From positions 868,001 through 932,000 of the forward strand of contig CM068590.1 in the NCBI GenBank assembly GCA_035048485.1: 64,000 bases of DNA, in the 5' to 3' direction. The translations under genes and the position numbers were made by a program. This document shows positions 48,955 to 60,031 of this stretch, piece by piece. The notes under the pieces are model-generated. The model had not been told where the DNA came from. It worked only from the letters and a program-made list of their open reading frames with translations, and did no database searches. The stretch comes from Pteria penguin. Taxonomy: Eukaryota; Mollusca; Bivalvia; Pterioida; Pteriidae. Position 1 is the first letter of the stretch, and the number at the start of each line of letters is the position of its first letter.

Positions 48955-50571
48955 TCATCTTTGATATTTCACTTTCTTCACTTGTCCCATAAATTCTACT
49001 ATCCATACGTGTCCTTTGCTATCTACATCAATATGCAATGGCGCCCTCACTCCATGAGCTTGTATGTATTGAAGGAATTTTCCGTCTTTTTCCAGGACGT
49101 GAATTCTGTTATTCTCTTTGCAAGCGACGATGACGCGACCACTGCTATCAGTACAGACGTCATTGGGGTGAAATGATGAGGCATCGGATCCAGTAAATAT
49201 GTACCGCAGACTGTGATCTTTATCAAATGCTAACAGTTTACTGTCGTCTACTACGTACAGATTGTCGTTGATACTATTGGCGACGACTCTATGTGGATCT
49301 GAGAACAATTTTGCATTGAATTTATATCTTATGGCCCCCTTACTACTGTACTGGATGACTCGGTGCCCATTATCAAAGTTAAATGTCACGACGACGTCGC
49401 CGTCGCGTAGCAAGCATATTCCACATGGCGCATACTTTGTAGAAAATAATGTCTTGATTTTCCATGCCGTCGCCCCCTTTGACGCTACCGCGATACGTTT
49501 ATTCTCCCAGTCAGTGAAGACAACATCTCCACTTGATGTGACGGTAACGTCATTGAACCTGAAAGTTGTGTTAATGGATTCTAGCACGGCTCCATGACCA
49601 TTCATCAGCTGTAAACGTTCTGTATCAGTTCGTATCCAGGCCAGACCTGATGACGTGGTACAGGCGATGGAAGGACAATCATACCCGGAGTCAAATAAGG
49701 ATACTACTGTCGGCATAGGTAGTAAGGATGTGGGGAACTGATACGGCCTTGGTACTGGAGATGTGGGGTTCCCGGCAAGGCTTGTAGTATCATTTTTTAC
49801 ATTCTGTACAGTAGTACTCAAGCTCCCAATCATACTCATTATCACTTGACCATCAATTTGACCAGGAGTGTAGCTTGGAGGTGACTGCTGGACAAGGGGT
49901 GGGAGAGCTTTCATATCGGCGATATCAAGCGGATGTTCTAATAAACTGATATCACAATCTTGTAGAACTTTCTCCAGTTGTTCAAAATCTGTTTTGAATT
50001 GTTCGTACTTCTCACTTACTGCTTTTTCCTGTGCTTGAAGTGTTGTTATTTTGCTCTCGCTGAATACCAGCAATTCATTTCTGGCCTTTGTTAAGCTCTT
50101 ATCTACAATCTCATGGATTTTATTTGCATGCGAAACCAGATCTTTGTCAATTTTCTCAATGGTCCAAGTATATTCGGTCTTCATTTGCCTCGCTTCGTGG
50201 AGGAGGTTTTGCCAATCAGACAGACATTTCTTGTAAGGCTCCTTTGAGTTTTTCGTCATACTATCTTTCTTCTTTTGGATAGCTTCCTCGATATCACCCA
50301 TGTCGTGTCCTTTATGTAATGTTATTACACATTTTGAACAACATGTTTCGTGACATTCCTCACACCAATAAATGCATTTATTTCCTGTGTGTTTCTTGCA
50401 TGCTCTTTTTGCCTTTTCTGAATATAACACAAACTTGTGATTCTTTCTTTTGTTCTCGTGTTTCTCCTTACATCCAACACAGAGAGCGTCTTCGCAATTC
50501 AAGCATTGATATTGTGCCGGGTTCTCACAGGCATCGACGTCACAGGATACCGCTCTCTGGAAATCTGCCAT
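48955..50571 (-). CDS. TRIM-like protein: two B-boxes, coiled coil, beta-propeller; no RING
   Basis: 538 residues in one uninterrupted frame. B-box 1 at about 10-45 has zinc ligands C10, C15, C23, C26, C31, C34, H38 and H45. B-box 2 at 58-89 has C58, H61, C70, C73, C78, C81, H86 and H89. A long charged helical stretch at about 95-215 (ending ...EQLEKVLQDCDIS) should form the coiled coil. A P/S-rich linker spans about 225-285. From about 290 to the end come repeated beta-propeller strands with NHL-like signatures (FNDVTVTSSGDVVFTDWENK, ISLNDNL-type NDNLYVVDDSK, PNDVCTDSSGRVIVA, HIDVDSKGHVWIVE). There is no N-terminal RING, so it probably acts as a scaffold or binding protein rather than a ubiquitin ligase. 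This architecture is hugely expanded in bivalves, where innate-immune roles are suggested. The ATG at 50571 fits the short leader before B-box 1. Confidence 0.9.
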   Translation of the reverse strand: MADFQRAVSCDVDACENPAQYQCLNCEDALCVGCKEKHENKRKNHKFVLYSEKAKRACKKHTGNKCIYWCEECHETCCSKCVITLHKGHDMGDIEEAIQKKKDSMTKNSKEPYKKCLSDWQNLLHEARQMKTEYTWTIEKIDKDLVSHANKIHEIVDKSLTKARNELLVFSESKITTLQAQEKAVSEKYEQFKTDFEQLEKVLQDCDISLLEHPLDIADMKALPPLVQQSPPSYTPGQIDGQVIMSMIGSLSTTVQNVKNDTTSLAGNPTSPVPRPYQFPTSLLPMPTVVSLFDSGYDCPSIACTTSSGLAWIRTDTERLQLMNGHGAVLESINTTFRFNDVTVTSSGDVVFTDWENKRIAVASKGATAWKIKTLFSTKYAPCGICLLRDGDVVVTFNFDNGHRVIQYSSKGAIRYKFNAKLFSDPHRVVANSINDNLYVVDDSKLLAFDKDHSLRYIFTGSDASSFHPNDVCTDSSGRVIVACKENNRIHVLEKDGKFLQYIQAHGVRAPLHIDVDSKGHVWIVEFMGQVKKVKYQR

Positions 50572-50647
50572 TTTATAGAATTATCAAAGGACTCCCGATG
50601 TTGACCCTTCCTCGTGTCTTTTACTGGTCTTCATTTAACCGAGAGCA
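50572..50647 (-). other. 5' UTR of the TRIM-like gene with upstream intron acceptor
   Basis: TCTCTTTGCAG ends at 50648, 76 bases 5' of the ATG. The same acceptor motif lies 43 bases before the ATG of the paralogue (ending at 60076). A non-coding first exon is therefore likely for both genes; its position was not found. Confidence 0.5.
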
Positions 50648-50659
50648 CTGCAAAGAGAA

Positions 50660-51234
50660 AACGTAAGATCTATAGCGTAAGTAGCATCATCAAAAATTCC
50701 ATAAATTTACTTTCATATTTGACAAAACAATCTAATTCTAAATATACGTAAAATGTAAAGATATTGCAGTAGTCACAGGGGAACACCTACAATACAAAGT
50801 ACGGTGGTAACTGGTGTCAATTGACCATAGGACTAACAACAATGTACCACAATCTGATTTAAACCATATCTTTATTCCGCTTCTCTATTTGTCCCTTTGC
50901 GGATAAAGATCTGGCAAAACCTCGTAAGAGGTCATGTTCTGGTGAACTCTGATGACGTTTCAGTCACCGAAACTCTTATTTCCATAGCCAATCAATGACT
51001 CGGCTGGGCACGTAATAGTGACACAATATGTAACAAACACTGTTCAAAAACTACCTTGTAGGTCACGCACGCTGAGGATGTTAATTTCATTCCTAGGAAT
51101 TTGTAGCTGATCCACTGATTGGTTGAAAATCAGAGTTCACCAGAACATGACCCCTTACGGAGTTTCGCTAGATCTTTAGCCGTAATGGGACAAATAGAGA
51201 AGCGGAATAGAGATATGGTTTTAATCAGATTGCA
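50660..51234. other. Upstream region of the TRIM-like gene
   Basis: It probably includes the 5' UTR intron and promoter. An inverted repeat flanks it: CTCTATTTGTCCCTTTGCGG near 50883 with CGTAATGGGACAAATAGAG near 51180, and CCTCGTAAGAGGTCATGTTC with GAACATGACCCCTTACGGAG (see findings). Confidence 0.5.
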
Positions 51235-51425
51235 ATGTACCACAGCACGCGTTCACGGACCCCTGAAATTCACAGGCGAGATCTGGTGCCCGGGTGGAGT
51301 AAACATCTCCTGAATGGCTAGCGACACCCACTAGGCCCTTTAATACGAGATACAAATGTAACTCAGTACTGTAAATATAAATTGATATAAACCAACACTG
51401 TGTAGAAAGTGTCATTGCCACATTA
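51235..51425 (-). repeat. REP-Y copy, reverse
   Basis: ACGCGTTCACGGACCCCTGA, GGCGAGATCTGGTGCCCGGG and CTGAATGGCTAGCGACACCC are the reverse complement of the REP-Y centre. CACTGTGTAGAAAGTGTCAT matches the upstream block. Confidence 0.65.
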
Positions 51426-52149
51426 CATCAGGAAGATAAAATAGAAAAAATCGTCAATTATAGTAAACATTATCGATTTAAAAACGAAAGTGTCAGTTTC
51501 TTTATTTGAGGTAAAAGAAAACGTTAAAGATTTAAATAAATAATTCAAAGATAATGGTATGATAATAAAATTCTCAAAAGTATGTCCTACCATATGCACC
51601 ATCTAGAAATTCAATGCGTTCTTAGACAGTCTTACTCCTTCCTTCTTGGTCGCTAGCCATTGTAAACACTGTTACATAAAAGATAAGAGGCCAATATAAT
51701 AAAATCGACATTACAACAGCGTCACACATGTTGCCGAGATGTAAATACGTATAGATAAATCCCTACTGATATGGAAGATGGCTCTTGACAATTAAATGTG
51801 CTCACTATGTATTCTAATTACAAATGATTTACTTTGAGGAATTGCAAAATATCATATAGTGTCTCCCCTTTATCAACTCTTTCAATTCCTTAGTTAGTTG
51901 ATTTGCAAGGAGGGGTTTTAATTCCACCTTCCTCCAGTGACAGAAACTGAATATTTGATACAGTGTGTCGATCAAATAACAGGACAAAAGAAAGGAAATA
52001 GGGGAAAGAGCGGAGAACTGAATAAGTAAATGATGGGTGGAAAAGGGACAAGAGAAGGTGATAAATTAATGAAAGGGGAGGGAGAGAAAAAGAAAAGAAA
52101 ATGGGGGAGAGATGTTGGAGTGAGAAGTGATATATAGGTAAGAACCATT
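51426..52149. other. Unassigned stretch
   Basis: A purine-rich, CT-poor tract lies at about 52000-52130 (GGGGGAGAGATGTTGGAGTG). No gene was supported. Confidence 0.4.
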
Positions 52150-53765
52150 GGTCGTATTCACAAAAAATCATTAGTTTAAAATTACTCTCACGGCCGATCT
52201 TAAGATTACGTGCATATTCACAAAATGTCCTATGAAAAACTTTCGATCTAATTTAATCGTAAGTATACGAGGTCTGGCGCTATAAACTGAGAATATACTT
52301 AAGTCAAAATTTCATATTCTTCTGTTCATTAATGAATTAAAAATAAGTGGGATTTGGATTTTATTTAGTTTCATTCTATTGATAAATAGAATTAAATAAT
52401 TTTGCATGAGAATTCATTTGAACGTTAGGCAAGGGGATAAATATAAATGAAACATTTGGCTAAAGTTTATTTTCAGTTTATGGCGCCAGACCCGAGTGCC
52501 TCAACCCACTCTTAAGTTTATGAGCTACTCATTGAACGTGTCACTTTCAGCGCTGTCGTAAGACAATTTTAAATATGGCTGCTGCTATGTATACTTTGTT
52601 TGCAAATCGACATTGTAGAAAGATCTTATTTTTCGGGACCCTTTGAATTCCTTGAGTGCTTGTAATCTATACCTTCGAAAAAGTTCGTCATCATTAAGGT
52701 ATTGACGAAGTTATTCTGCGGTATATGTTCCTTGGTCATATCAAGTAATAGACATCACCGTGCAAGTAAAAGATAACCTTGACCTTCCGACATTAAGATC
52801 TATGTCAGTTCCTGTACAAAAATTATTGCATCATACAAAGAAAGTGAACTTTCTTTACTTCCCTTTCTACAGGATATTTAACAGTAAAAGTTAACACTAA
52901 AAGTAGATACGGTCTTGTGTTTATATGTGAAATTTCTCCTTCATAGAAGCACCCCCCATATTTGCTATACACAAAAACCAGAAGCGGATCCAACATTTGG
53001 TTTTAGAGGGCTGACAAAAACCAGACAGGGGTCTGGAGACCGCTAAAGGAGGGGGGATTAGCTGCCGAGATAATGGATGCATTTTGTCATTCATGTCTTC
53101 TATATACATTGTTATTTGACTATACCTGTAATGGATTTTGTCATACAGCTCAATCAGATCTGATTTTCGAATATATTTGACTCGATCAGCTGCTTTTCAA
53201 AATTTGCCACCATGATCTCTTGCCTTCTCAGTCTCACATACATTATTTCTGTTATAGAGTTCTCTAACATCATCTACAGGAAAAGATTTTTAAAAGAAAA
53301 CTATTACGATTTACCAATTATCTTCAGTCAGGATAGGGAAGAGGTTGAAGTTAAAAACCTATACTTTGTCAGAAAGACCCGGAGATTCGAGTAGATGTAT
53401 GATTATTGGATTCATACTAGTCTGCCGTGTAGACAATTATAGATGATAGCTCTCTGTTTCCTTTTTTATTTATTTATTTATTTATATTGGTTTTAGAGCA
53501 GGGGTGGAACGCCCCCCACCCCCTTTCTGAATCTGCCACTGGAAAGGAAAGTCATAAATCACTAAAACGAAAGTGAAAATAGATATAAATAGCCGTTGCT
53601 AGGGCTGTTTTACACTTAAGATAATCCTTAGATAGTTCGTAAATAATTTGTCGTTTCCGCGATCGTAATTTTAAGAGTGATCTTAGGAGAGCTTTCATGA
53701 ATATTACTACAGAGAAATCTTACGACAGTCGTAAGAGTAATCCTAAGATTTTGTGAATACGCCCA
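52150..53765. mobile_element. Possible inverted-repeat element pair (GGTCGTATTCACAAAA ends)
   Basis: Left GGTCGTATTCACAAAA (52150) is complementary to right TTTTGTGAATACGCCC (53750-53765). Near both ends are CTTAAGAT/TCCTAAGAT and GATCTTAAG/GATCTTAGG motifs. Either one about 1.6-kb element or two solo copies in opposite orientation. No transposase frame was found between them. Confidence 0.4.
52271..52492. mobile_element. MITE-like element nested in the larger one
   Basis: Terminal inverted repeats GGTCTGGCGCTATAAACTGA and the complement of TCAGTTTATGGCGCCAGACC; they differ at one position over 20 bases. It is 222 bp with an AT-rich interior. The flanks read ACGA before and CGAG after, so CGA may be a 3-base target duplication. 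Confidence 0.75.
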
Positions 53766-55507
53766 CATATCACCGGTAAATCCATTCAGATGTCCCTAAG
53801 ACTGTGTACAAAATTTACAGAGAAAGTGAAGGGGACAGTTCATTTTGCATCTCTAGTCCTAATGCCCCCTCCCCATTTAGCCCTGAAATCCTATATGCGC
53901 TATGGAGAACGTAACAGCTAACCATGTATAATTTTATTTGTACTTGACGTTATGGCATCTACAAAATATAGAAATAGCTCCCGCAGTAGAAAAAAACTCA
54001 TTTTTTGTGGCATTTCATTCCACGGTATGTAAATCAAAACAGTCAAGATAAACGCTGTATGAACCTTCACGTTCCCTAACATTTTCAAATGTCCCGTTAT
54101 CAATTGATATTTATTTTTTGTCTTATCTCCCCTCGAGATTGTGTCATCTACATGGTGGTATATAACTTGGATAGAAATGTAGAAGGAGACCTCAGGAAAT
54201 GATTGTGTGCTTATCTGTATGTGTATCTAGTGTTGAATAAACCATAATTTATAGGTCTTAACTTCAGCAGATTGACTAGCAGTTTTAAAAACGCCAGAGA
54301 TTATTGTACCATTAAAACTCTGATCAACAAATAAACGAGTTTTATTCAGTGTCCTTAAATAATTGTAGCATTGACGCTTTAAAGAAATATTAGAATGAAA
54401 TATTCTTGTACATAGAAAAACCAAACTGAATGTGATTTCTATATTTAACGATCCTAGCAGAGTAACTACATCCTTTTAGTATTTATATCTTTTCATTTGG
54501 TTCAAACGAGCTTTTTCATATGAATCAACATTAACAAATGGTCTGTCGTAATGGTAGTATGAATGTTAGTAATGTGGCCACACGGGTTTAGCCGCTGTAT
54601 TTACAATTCACACATGACCAAAAAAATAAACTCAATAAGATTAAAATTGTTGTCGATGAAAATAATCGTCTAAATATTGTACATGCTCTTCGTCAGACTG
54701 ATTTCCTCTTTGTTGAGCACCCCAATGCTTAGACAAACGGTTACATAACTCAAGACCTTTCTATCCCAAGTATGACAACAAAATATATACATCACAGTTT
54801 TTCGTATTTGGTATGTATCAACATGCAAGATGCAAAAGTAAAGTCATTGTTGGTAAAATCTACACTTTATGAACCTTTGAAAACAGACTTAATGCTTCGT
54901 CACAGTGATCTCTACAATACTGTACCACTGAAGACGTTCATGAACTCCTGTGAAGTCAGAGGTGAAACTAGATACATTAAGAATGCGGAATGCGGTGCAA
55001 TGCTCGAAAGTGAGAGTAGATGGAACAATGAAAATCAGAGGTGAAAGCAGGTATCCGAAAGCAATATCTGCGATTTGACTGGCCACAGCTGCAAAATACA
55101 AGAGAGAGAGAGAGAATGAGTACGTGTGTAATTAGCTTTTAGTCCTTAGAAAATATTCTTCTATTTTTCATTATCATCATGCATTACCAAGGTGTCAGTT
55201 TAAATTAGTAATTCACCTGAATTAGTTAAGTAACACATATTACGCTTGAAGTCACTATTATTAGAATCGTGGCATGATCGTCAGTTTCATCACTTTCACT
55301 ATTAAAATGTTCAAGATAAGGTGCATTCTGTTTCCAGTCAGCCGTAGTCCAAAACTAAAACAATATTCAATTCAATTTTGTATCGTTCCTCGACGAGACG
55401 GAACAGAATGTCGAGAGTAGGTTCTAAACTGACAAATGAGAAATGCTCAGTGTTAATTGTTTACGAAACGTTCATGCACAACGTAGATAAACACTAAATA
55501 CAGAGTT
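53766..55507. other. Unassigned stretch
   Basis: Several short ORFs (e.g. 54772-55044 plus strand) have no recognised motif. (GA)n run near 55104-55116. No gene was supported. Confidence 0.45.
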
Positions 55508-55830
55508 AAAAACGAAGAAGTACTGAAGGGTAAACCATATCTCATAGTCCATGGAATAAAGGGGACAATATCGTGTCTAGTGTCATATTTAGACAAATGC
55601 GAACCCCAATAAAATCGAGGTGAGACCAGGTGCCCGGTAGGAGTAAACGTCCCCCGGTTGCATGCAACACCCGTCGCAAAAGTCCTGCAACAACCTTTCA
55701 AATCGAGGAGTTAAATACATAAATATACATGCATGAAAATATGAAGGAGACAGGAACACGAAGTCAAATTTCCCATTAAGGCAAGAAATGCTGCCTGTCT
55801 GAAATTCCGGTGTCGGAAACGCAGGTGAAG
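55508..55830. repeat. REP-X copy, full central part
   Basis: AACGAAGAAGTACTGAAGGG to GAAATTCCGGTGTCGGAAAC. It is nearly identical to the copies at 11232 and 44165 across the shared blocks. Confidence 0.75.
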
Positions 55831-55924
55831 AAATATGATTTATGACATAACAAAGAATGATTTGTAATTCTCATGGCCCAGTTTATTTTACCTATATTGC
55901 GATGACGTATTCCTGAAGCATTGC

Positions 55925-56165
55925 TAGCCGGTGTGACTAAATGAATGAGCTGTTCGACTCGTGACCGTTAGGTCCCCGGTTCGACTCCTGCTGTAGGCGC
56001 ACCGGTGTTTTCTCTTTCGAATGAGTCCCCTGTCACAGTATGTGTGACACTAAGGATTTGTCACCGCTTCGGGTGGGTCCGTTGTAATGGTGCATAACTC
56101 TATGCAATGCATCAGGCAGATACCGTCACCGGAGTGACATAAAACTATAATCAATCAATCAATCA
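55925..56165 (+). mobile_element. SINE-1 copy, plus strand
   Basis: The tRNA-like head GCCGGTGTGACTAAATGAAT, B-box-like GGTTCGACTCCTG, then CACCGGTGTTTTCTCTTTCG, CTTCGGGTGGGTCCGTTG, ATGCATCAGGCAGATACCGT and the tail (AATC)n. It gives the full order of the family: head, body, tail. Confidence 0.8.
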
Positions 56166-56304
56166 CATTCTGATACATTGCATAAACATTATATAGCTTT
56201 AAACATTTAAATACTTTGAAATGTATCATTTATTATTTATAACAATACTACTTGCAATTTACATTTTAACTTTTAGTATAAATCTCACTTGTATAGATAT
56301 TACT

Positions 56305-56625
56305 TGCAGCTCGTAAAAATTTCCCAGCGGAGGGTTTGACTTAAGTGTTATCATACCCTTTTTCCGGATGTTATGTGGCATTGGCAATTTTTACACAGTG
56401 TTTGTTCACATTCATGTACATGTATATATGCAGTGCTGAACTACATTTGTTCGTTTGTATGTAAGGGCATTCACGACGGGTGTGGCTAGCCAAACAGGAG
56501 ACGCTCACTTCTTCCTGGCACCTGGTCTCATCTCTGAATTTCAGAAGTCCGTGAATGTCCACTGTGGTACATTGTTGTTAGTGCAATAGTCATGTGACAC
56601 CAGTTACTTTCGTATTTTGCATTTA
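56305..56625 (+). repeat. REP-Y copy
   Basis: GCTCGTAAAAATTTCCCAGC, GGATGTTATGTGGCATTGGC, CAAACAGGAGACGCTCACTT, GGCACCTGGTCTCATCTCTG, GTCCGTGAATGTCCACTGTG and CATGTGACACCAGTTACTTT. Full length and co-linear with 8690-9035. Confidence 0.75.
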
Positions 56626-56869
56626 CATTTTATGTAAAACTTGTCATCAACATAGAGATATAAAACCAGATGTCAATGTAATGTGGTACAGTGATGTATT
56701 TATTTTATTTATTTCTTATCCTTTTTCACCTTTATTCCTCCATAAATAAATAAATGTATAATTATGTACATATCACTCATATATTACTTACTTATTTTCA
56801 CTTGTCACAATGTTTGTACATGTTTGCGTCAAATAAAGTCAATAAAAATTACATAGTTTTGCAACAGAC

Positions 56870-57055
56870 ATACCCGAAGCATTGAGGAATCTTCAACGCT
56901 TACCGTTACCCGGCACCCACATTTTCTATGTCTCGTCCGAAAGACAGGACACCAGTGTAGCCACAACTGGATTCGAGCCTAGAACTGCTCCGTCACTAAC
57001 CCGGGACCTCTTGGTCACGGACCGAATATCTCATCCGCTGAATTACACAATCTCT
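56870..57055 (-). mobile_element. SINE-1 copy, reverse
   Basis: ACCCGAAGCATTGAGGAATC, CCGAAAGACAGGACACCAGT, degraded B-box (TGGATTCGAGCC) and the head block CTTGGTCACGGACCGAATAT, CTCATCCGCTGAATTACACA. The tail part is missing. Confidence 0.7.
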
Positions 57056-57334
57056 ACTAGAGGATATTCCTCGGCTACTATACCTTTTACACATAAATCT
57101 GATCAACGAACATGTCATTTCATGTCAACATTGTTATACCACAGAGACATAGTAAATTTGCATTTTGTTTTGTTTTGTAGTTTGTTTTGGGGGAGGGGTT
57201 GTCTTTCTTTCCGTCTTTCTTTCTTTCTTTCTGAGAACAATTTTAAGAAAGCCTATGCTATTTGTCAATAAAAAGTATTTTAAAATCTGTCTTGAATTGG
57301 TGGATTTTTCGGCCGAAGAGTACATTATTTATAC

Positions 57335-57585
57335 TTTATTCGTAATTTATATTTCATGTGCATGTCCTTGGTGATTAGGGTCATACAGCTTGGTCAGATG
57401 TCGTTTGAGATTCGAAGAAGTCCTCCAAAGGGAAGCCCGGTACATAAAAAGTAAAGGAACACAAACACTCTGTATTGCAATACAGAGTGTTTGTGTTCCT
57501 TTACTTTTTAGATGTCGTTTGTCTTGTCTTTCAGCGATGATGTTATATTTATATCCAAACTGAGTGAAGTCTTCATTTTAGTATT
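57335..57585 (+). mobile_element. Penelope subtype B end with palindromic insertion
   Basis: CATGTGCATGTCCTTGGTGA, TTAGGGTCATACAGCTTGGTCAGATGTCG is the subtype B end. It is split at 57408-57509 by an insertion and resumes GATGTCGTTTGTCTTGTCTT. Confidence 0.7.
57396..57521. repeat. Insertion flanked by 12-base direct repeats, containing a perfect 66-bp palindrome
   Basis: AGATGTCGTTTG occurs at 57396-57407 and again at 57510-57521. Between them, the left arm 57445-57477 and right arm 57478-57510 are perfect reverse complements with no loop (centre TGTATTG|CAATACA). The remaining 37 bases of the insert (57408-57444) are unpaired. Confidence 0.9.
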
Positions 57586-57684
57586 TTCTTTTTCTCTATT
57601 CCTCCATCCAAAGTGAAATAGCAAGTTTGCATATTTTTTTTTCTTCCTGAGAGCAATTTTAAGCCTATTCTACTTGCAAATAAG

Positions 57685-58500
57685 AGAAAAAACAGAGGAC
57701 ATCTGACAAAGCTGTATGACACAAATCACCAAGGACCTGCACAAAAAAAAACCTCCCAGAAGAATATACATTCAACGACTTTACAAAAATATTCGATTGT
57801 GCTGCGGTTACGATACTGACTTAGGACGGTCAATTGAAGTAACAAACGTCACTCAGTTGGTGTGGTTAACCGGTTTACGGGCGCCCACTTTCACACTAAC
57901 CGCAAAAGCAGCACAATCAAAGGACACACATTTAAAAATTTATAAATAATCCTCCATATAGAGAATAAGGATCAACAGCTTTCTCAAGGCGAGAGGTCAT
58001 AAAAATTTACTACACACGAAACAATTATAGAATAATATGTTGCTGTCAAAAATATTAAAGGAGACATCAACATAAGTAAACCGTGCTCTGTCCGTCTGTA
58101 AGCGAGTCCCGACTAACAGTCAGAGGGGACGAGGATCAGGACCTTGTGTCCTTTGAAAAGGTGTAGACAAGGCCCATCATAGAGTCCCCACCGCCCTGTT
58201 AGTCAGCGTACAACACTCAAGTAAAAGTCTGCTCTGGGTTGTAGAGGGACCCAATACAAGACCTATGGTCTTAGTGATGATCTCGGGGTTACACTGTCGA
58301 TGTCGATATGAAATTATCAGAACCTTTGACCCTCCTTAGTTTGTACACTAGATCACCGTAGAAATTGGAATGGGAAATTCCTATGGATACATATTGTTGA
58401 AAAGTAACATTTCAGAAGTTAGATAAAATGTCTGAATAAGATCGAAAGAATTTACCAAAAGTTTTTCGAAGTTTATGATATCTATAACCCTGATTAATGA
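57685..58500 (-). mobile_element. 5'-truncated Penelope copy (terminal repeat, tail, thumb)
   Basis: Starts AGAGGACATCTGACAAAGCT (subtype B end), core GGTTACGATACTGACTTAGG, GTGTGGTTAACCGGTTTACG, then the tail (GTCCCGACTAACAGTCAGAG) and a decayed thumb to about 58500 (TTTACCAAAAGTTTTTCGAA). It is a few hundred bases from the next TRIM-like gene. Confidence 0.8.
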
Positions 58501-58636
58501 ATGAGAAATGAATTTAAGGTCCGCCTTGGCGCAAAGTTTGTGTCAATGAGTAAAATATTCATAGTTTATTCGTAATTTTTATACCCTATCAGCAATGATG
58601 TTATTATCATTCTTCAAAAATGAGCATCGGGATTTT

Positions 58637-60031
58637 TTAGTATTTGACAATTTGTACTTTCTCCTCCCCGATCCACGCGTGCCCTTCGCTGTCTGCATCA
58701 ATGAACCAAGGCACATGCAGTCCAGGAAGTTTTATATACTGAAGAAGCCTGCCCGCCATGTTCAGGACGTGTATTCTGTCGCTGTTCTTGTCGGTAACGA
58801 GAACGCAGCCATTGGTATCGGTACAGACGTCACGGGGATCAAATGTGGTGGCATTGTAACCAACATATGTGTACCGCAAAATGTTATCATTGCCAAACAC
58901 TAATAGTTTATTATTATCTACTACATAAAGATCGTTGTTGACTTTATTCGCAGCTACTCTACGTGGACTGGAAAACAAGTTTTGATCAAATTCATGCAGA
59001 GATGTTCCATTACGACTGTACCTTATCATGCGGTGCTCTTCGTTCAGGTTATACGTAACGACAATGTCTCCACGAAGTGTCGAGCATAATGCTCCGGGAT
59101 TATACTCTGTGGAAAATAACATTCTGATTCTCCATTTGCGCAGTGTCCTGGATGCTGCCATGATTCGACGCGAACCGTGATCTGTAAAAAGAAGATCCCT
59201 CCTTGTAATTGCGACGTCATTGAAATCGAAATCAGTACTGATTGTATCTTTCACGGCGCCATGAAGGTTCATCAGCTGCAAAATTCTGTCGTCAGACCTC
59301 ACCCAGGCCCGATCTCTTGATACAGAGCAGGCGATTAATGGGAACCGATATGTGGTGTCCAAAGACGATACTATTTCTGGTAAGACTTTCAGGTTTCCTA
59401 ACATGGTCATTACTGCCTGATGATCAATATAACCGGGAATGTAACTTGGAAGTGTCTGTTGGATGAGATCTGGAGGATCTTCCATATCGGTGGTCTCAAG
59501 CGAGTGTACTAATGGACTGATATCATTACTTTGTAGGAGATTTTCGAGTTCCTCAAGTTTTCTCTCTATTTCCTCATTCTTCTCTTTTAAAGATTTTTCT
59601 TGTTCTTGAAGCGCTGTTTCTTTGCTTTCGCTTATTTCCTTCAGCTCTTCGCGTGCCTTTGCTAAACATGTATCTACAACTTTATGGATCCTATCAGCAT
59701 GAGAAACCAAGTCATTGTCAATTTTCTGGATGTATCCTGTATATGTGGTCTTCATCTCCCAGGCTCTGTAAAGGAGATTTTGCATATGTTTCAGGTATTC
59801 CTCCAATGGAACTTTTAATTTTCTTAAGCTACCTTTCCTTTGGCAAATAGCTTCCTCGATACCTCTCATTACGTGGCCTCTGTGTGACGTTGTAACACAT
59901 AAGGAACAACCTGGTTCGTGACATGTCTCACACCAATAGACACAGGTTTCATTTATGTGATTTCTGCAGGCTCTGCTTCCCGTTTCTGAAATAAAGCCGG
60001 TATCGGTAGTCACATTCTGTAAATTTGCCAT
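58637..60031 (-). CDS. TRIM-like protein: one B-box, coiled coil, beta-propeller; no RING
   Basis: 464 residues in one frame, paralogous along its length to the gene at 48955. B-box 2 ligands are C22, H25, C34, C37, C42, C45, H50 and H53. The first B-box is absent: the protein starts about 36 residues later relative to the paralogue, with an unrelated leader (MANLQNVTTDTGFISETG). A coiled coil follows at about 60-175 (EEIERKLEELENLLQ), then a shortened linker (about 40 residues less) and a beta-propeller at about 225-464 (FNDVAITRRDLLFTDHGSRR, NDLYVVDNNK, PRDVCTDTNGCVLVTD, FIDADSEGHAWIGE). The C-terminus is shorter. Loss of B-box 1 could alter oligomerisation; binding specificity is unknown. 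Confidence 0.88.
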   Translation of the reverse strand: MANLQNVTTDTGFISETGSRACRNHINETCVYWCETCHEPGCSLCVTTSHRGHVMRGIEEAICQRKGSLRKLKVPLEEYLKHMQNLLYRAWEMKTTYTGYIQKIDNDLVSHADRIHKVVDTCLAKAREELKEISESKETALQEQEKSLKEKNEEIERKLEELENLLQSNDISPLVHSLETTDMEDPPDLIQQTLPSYIPGYIDHQAVMTMLGNLKVLPEIVSSLDTTYRFPLIACSVSRDRAWVRSDDRILQLMNLHGAVKDTISTDFDFNDVAITRRDLLFTDHGSRRIMAASRTLRKWRIRMLFSTEYNPGALCSTLRGDIVVTYNLNEEHRMIRYSRNGTSLHEFDQNLFSSPRRVAANKVNNDLYVVDNNKLLVFGNDNILRYTYVGYNATTFDPRDVCTDTNGCVLVTDKNSDRIHVLNMAGRLLQYIKLPGLHVPWFIDADSEGHAWIGEEKVQIVKY

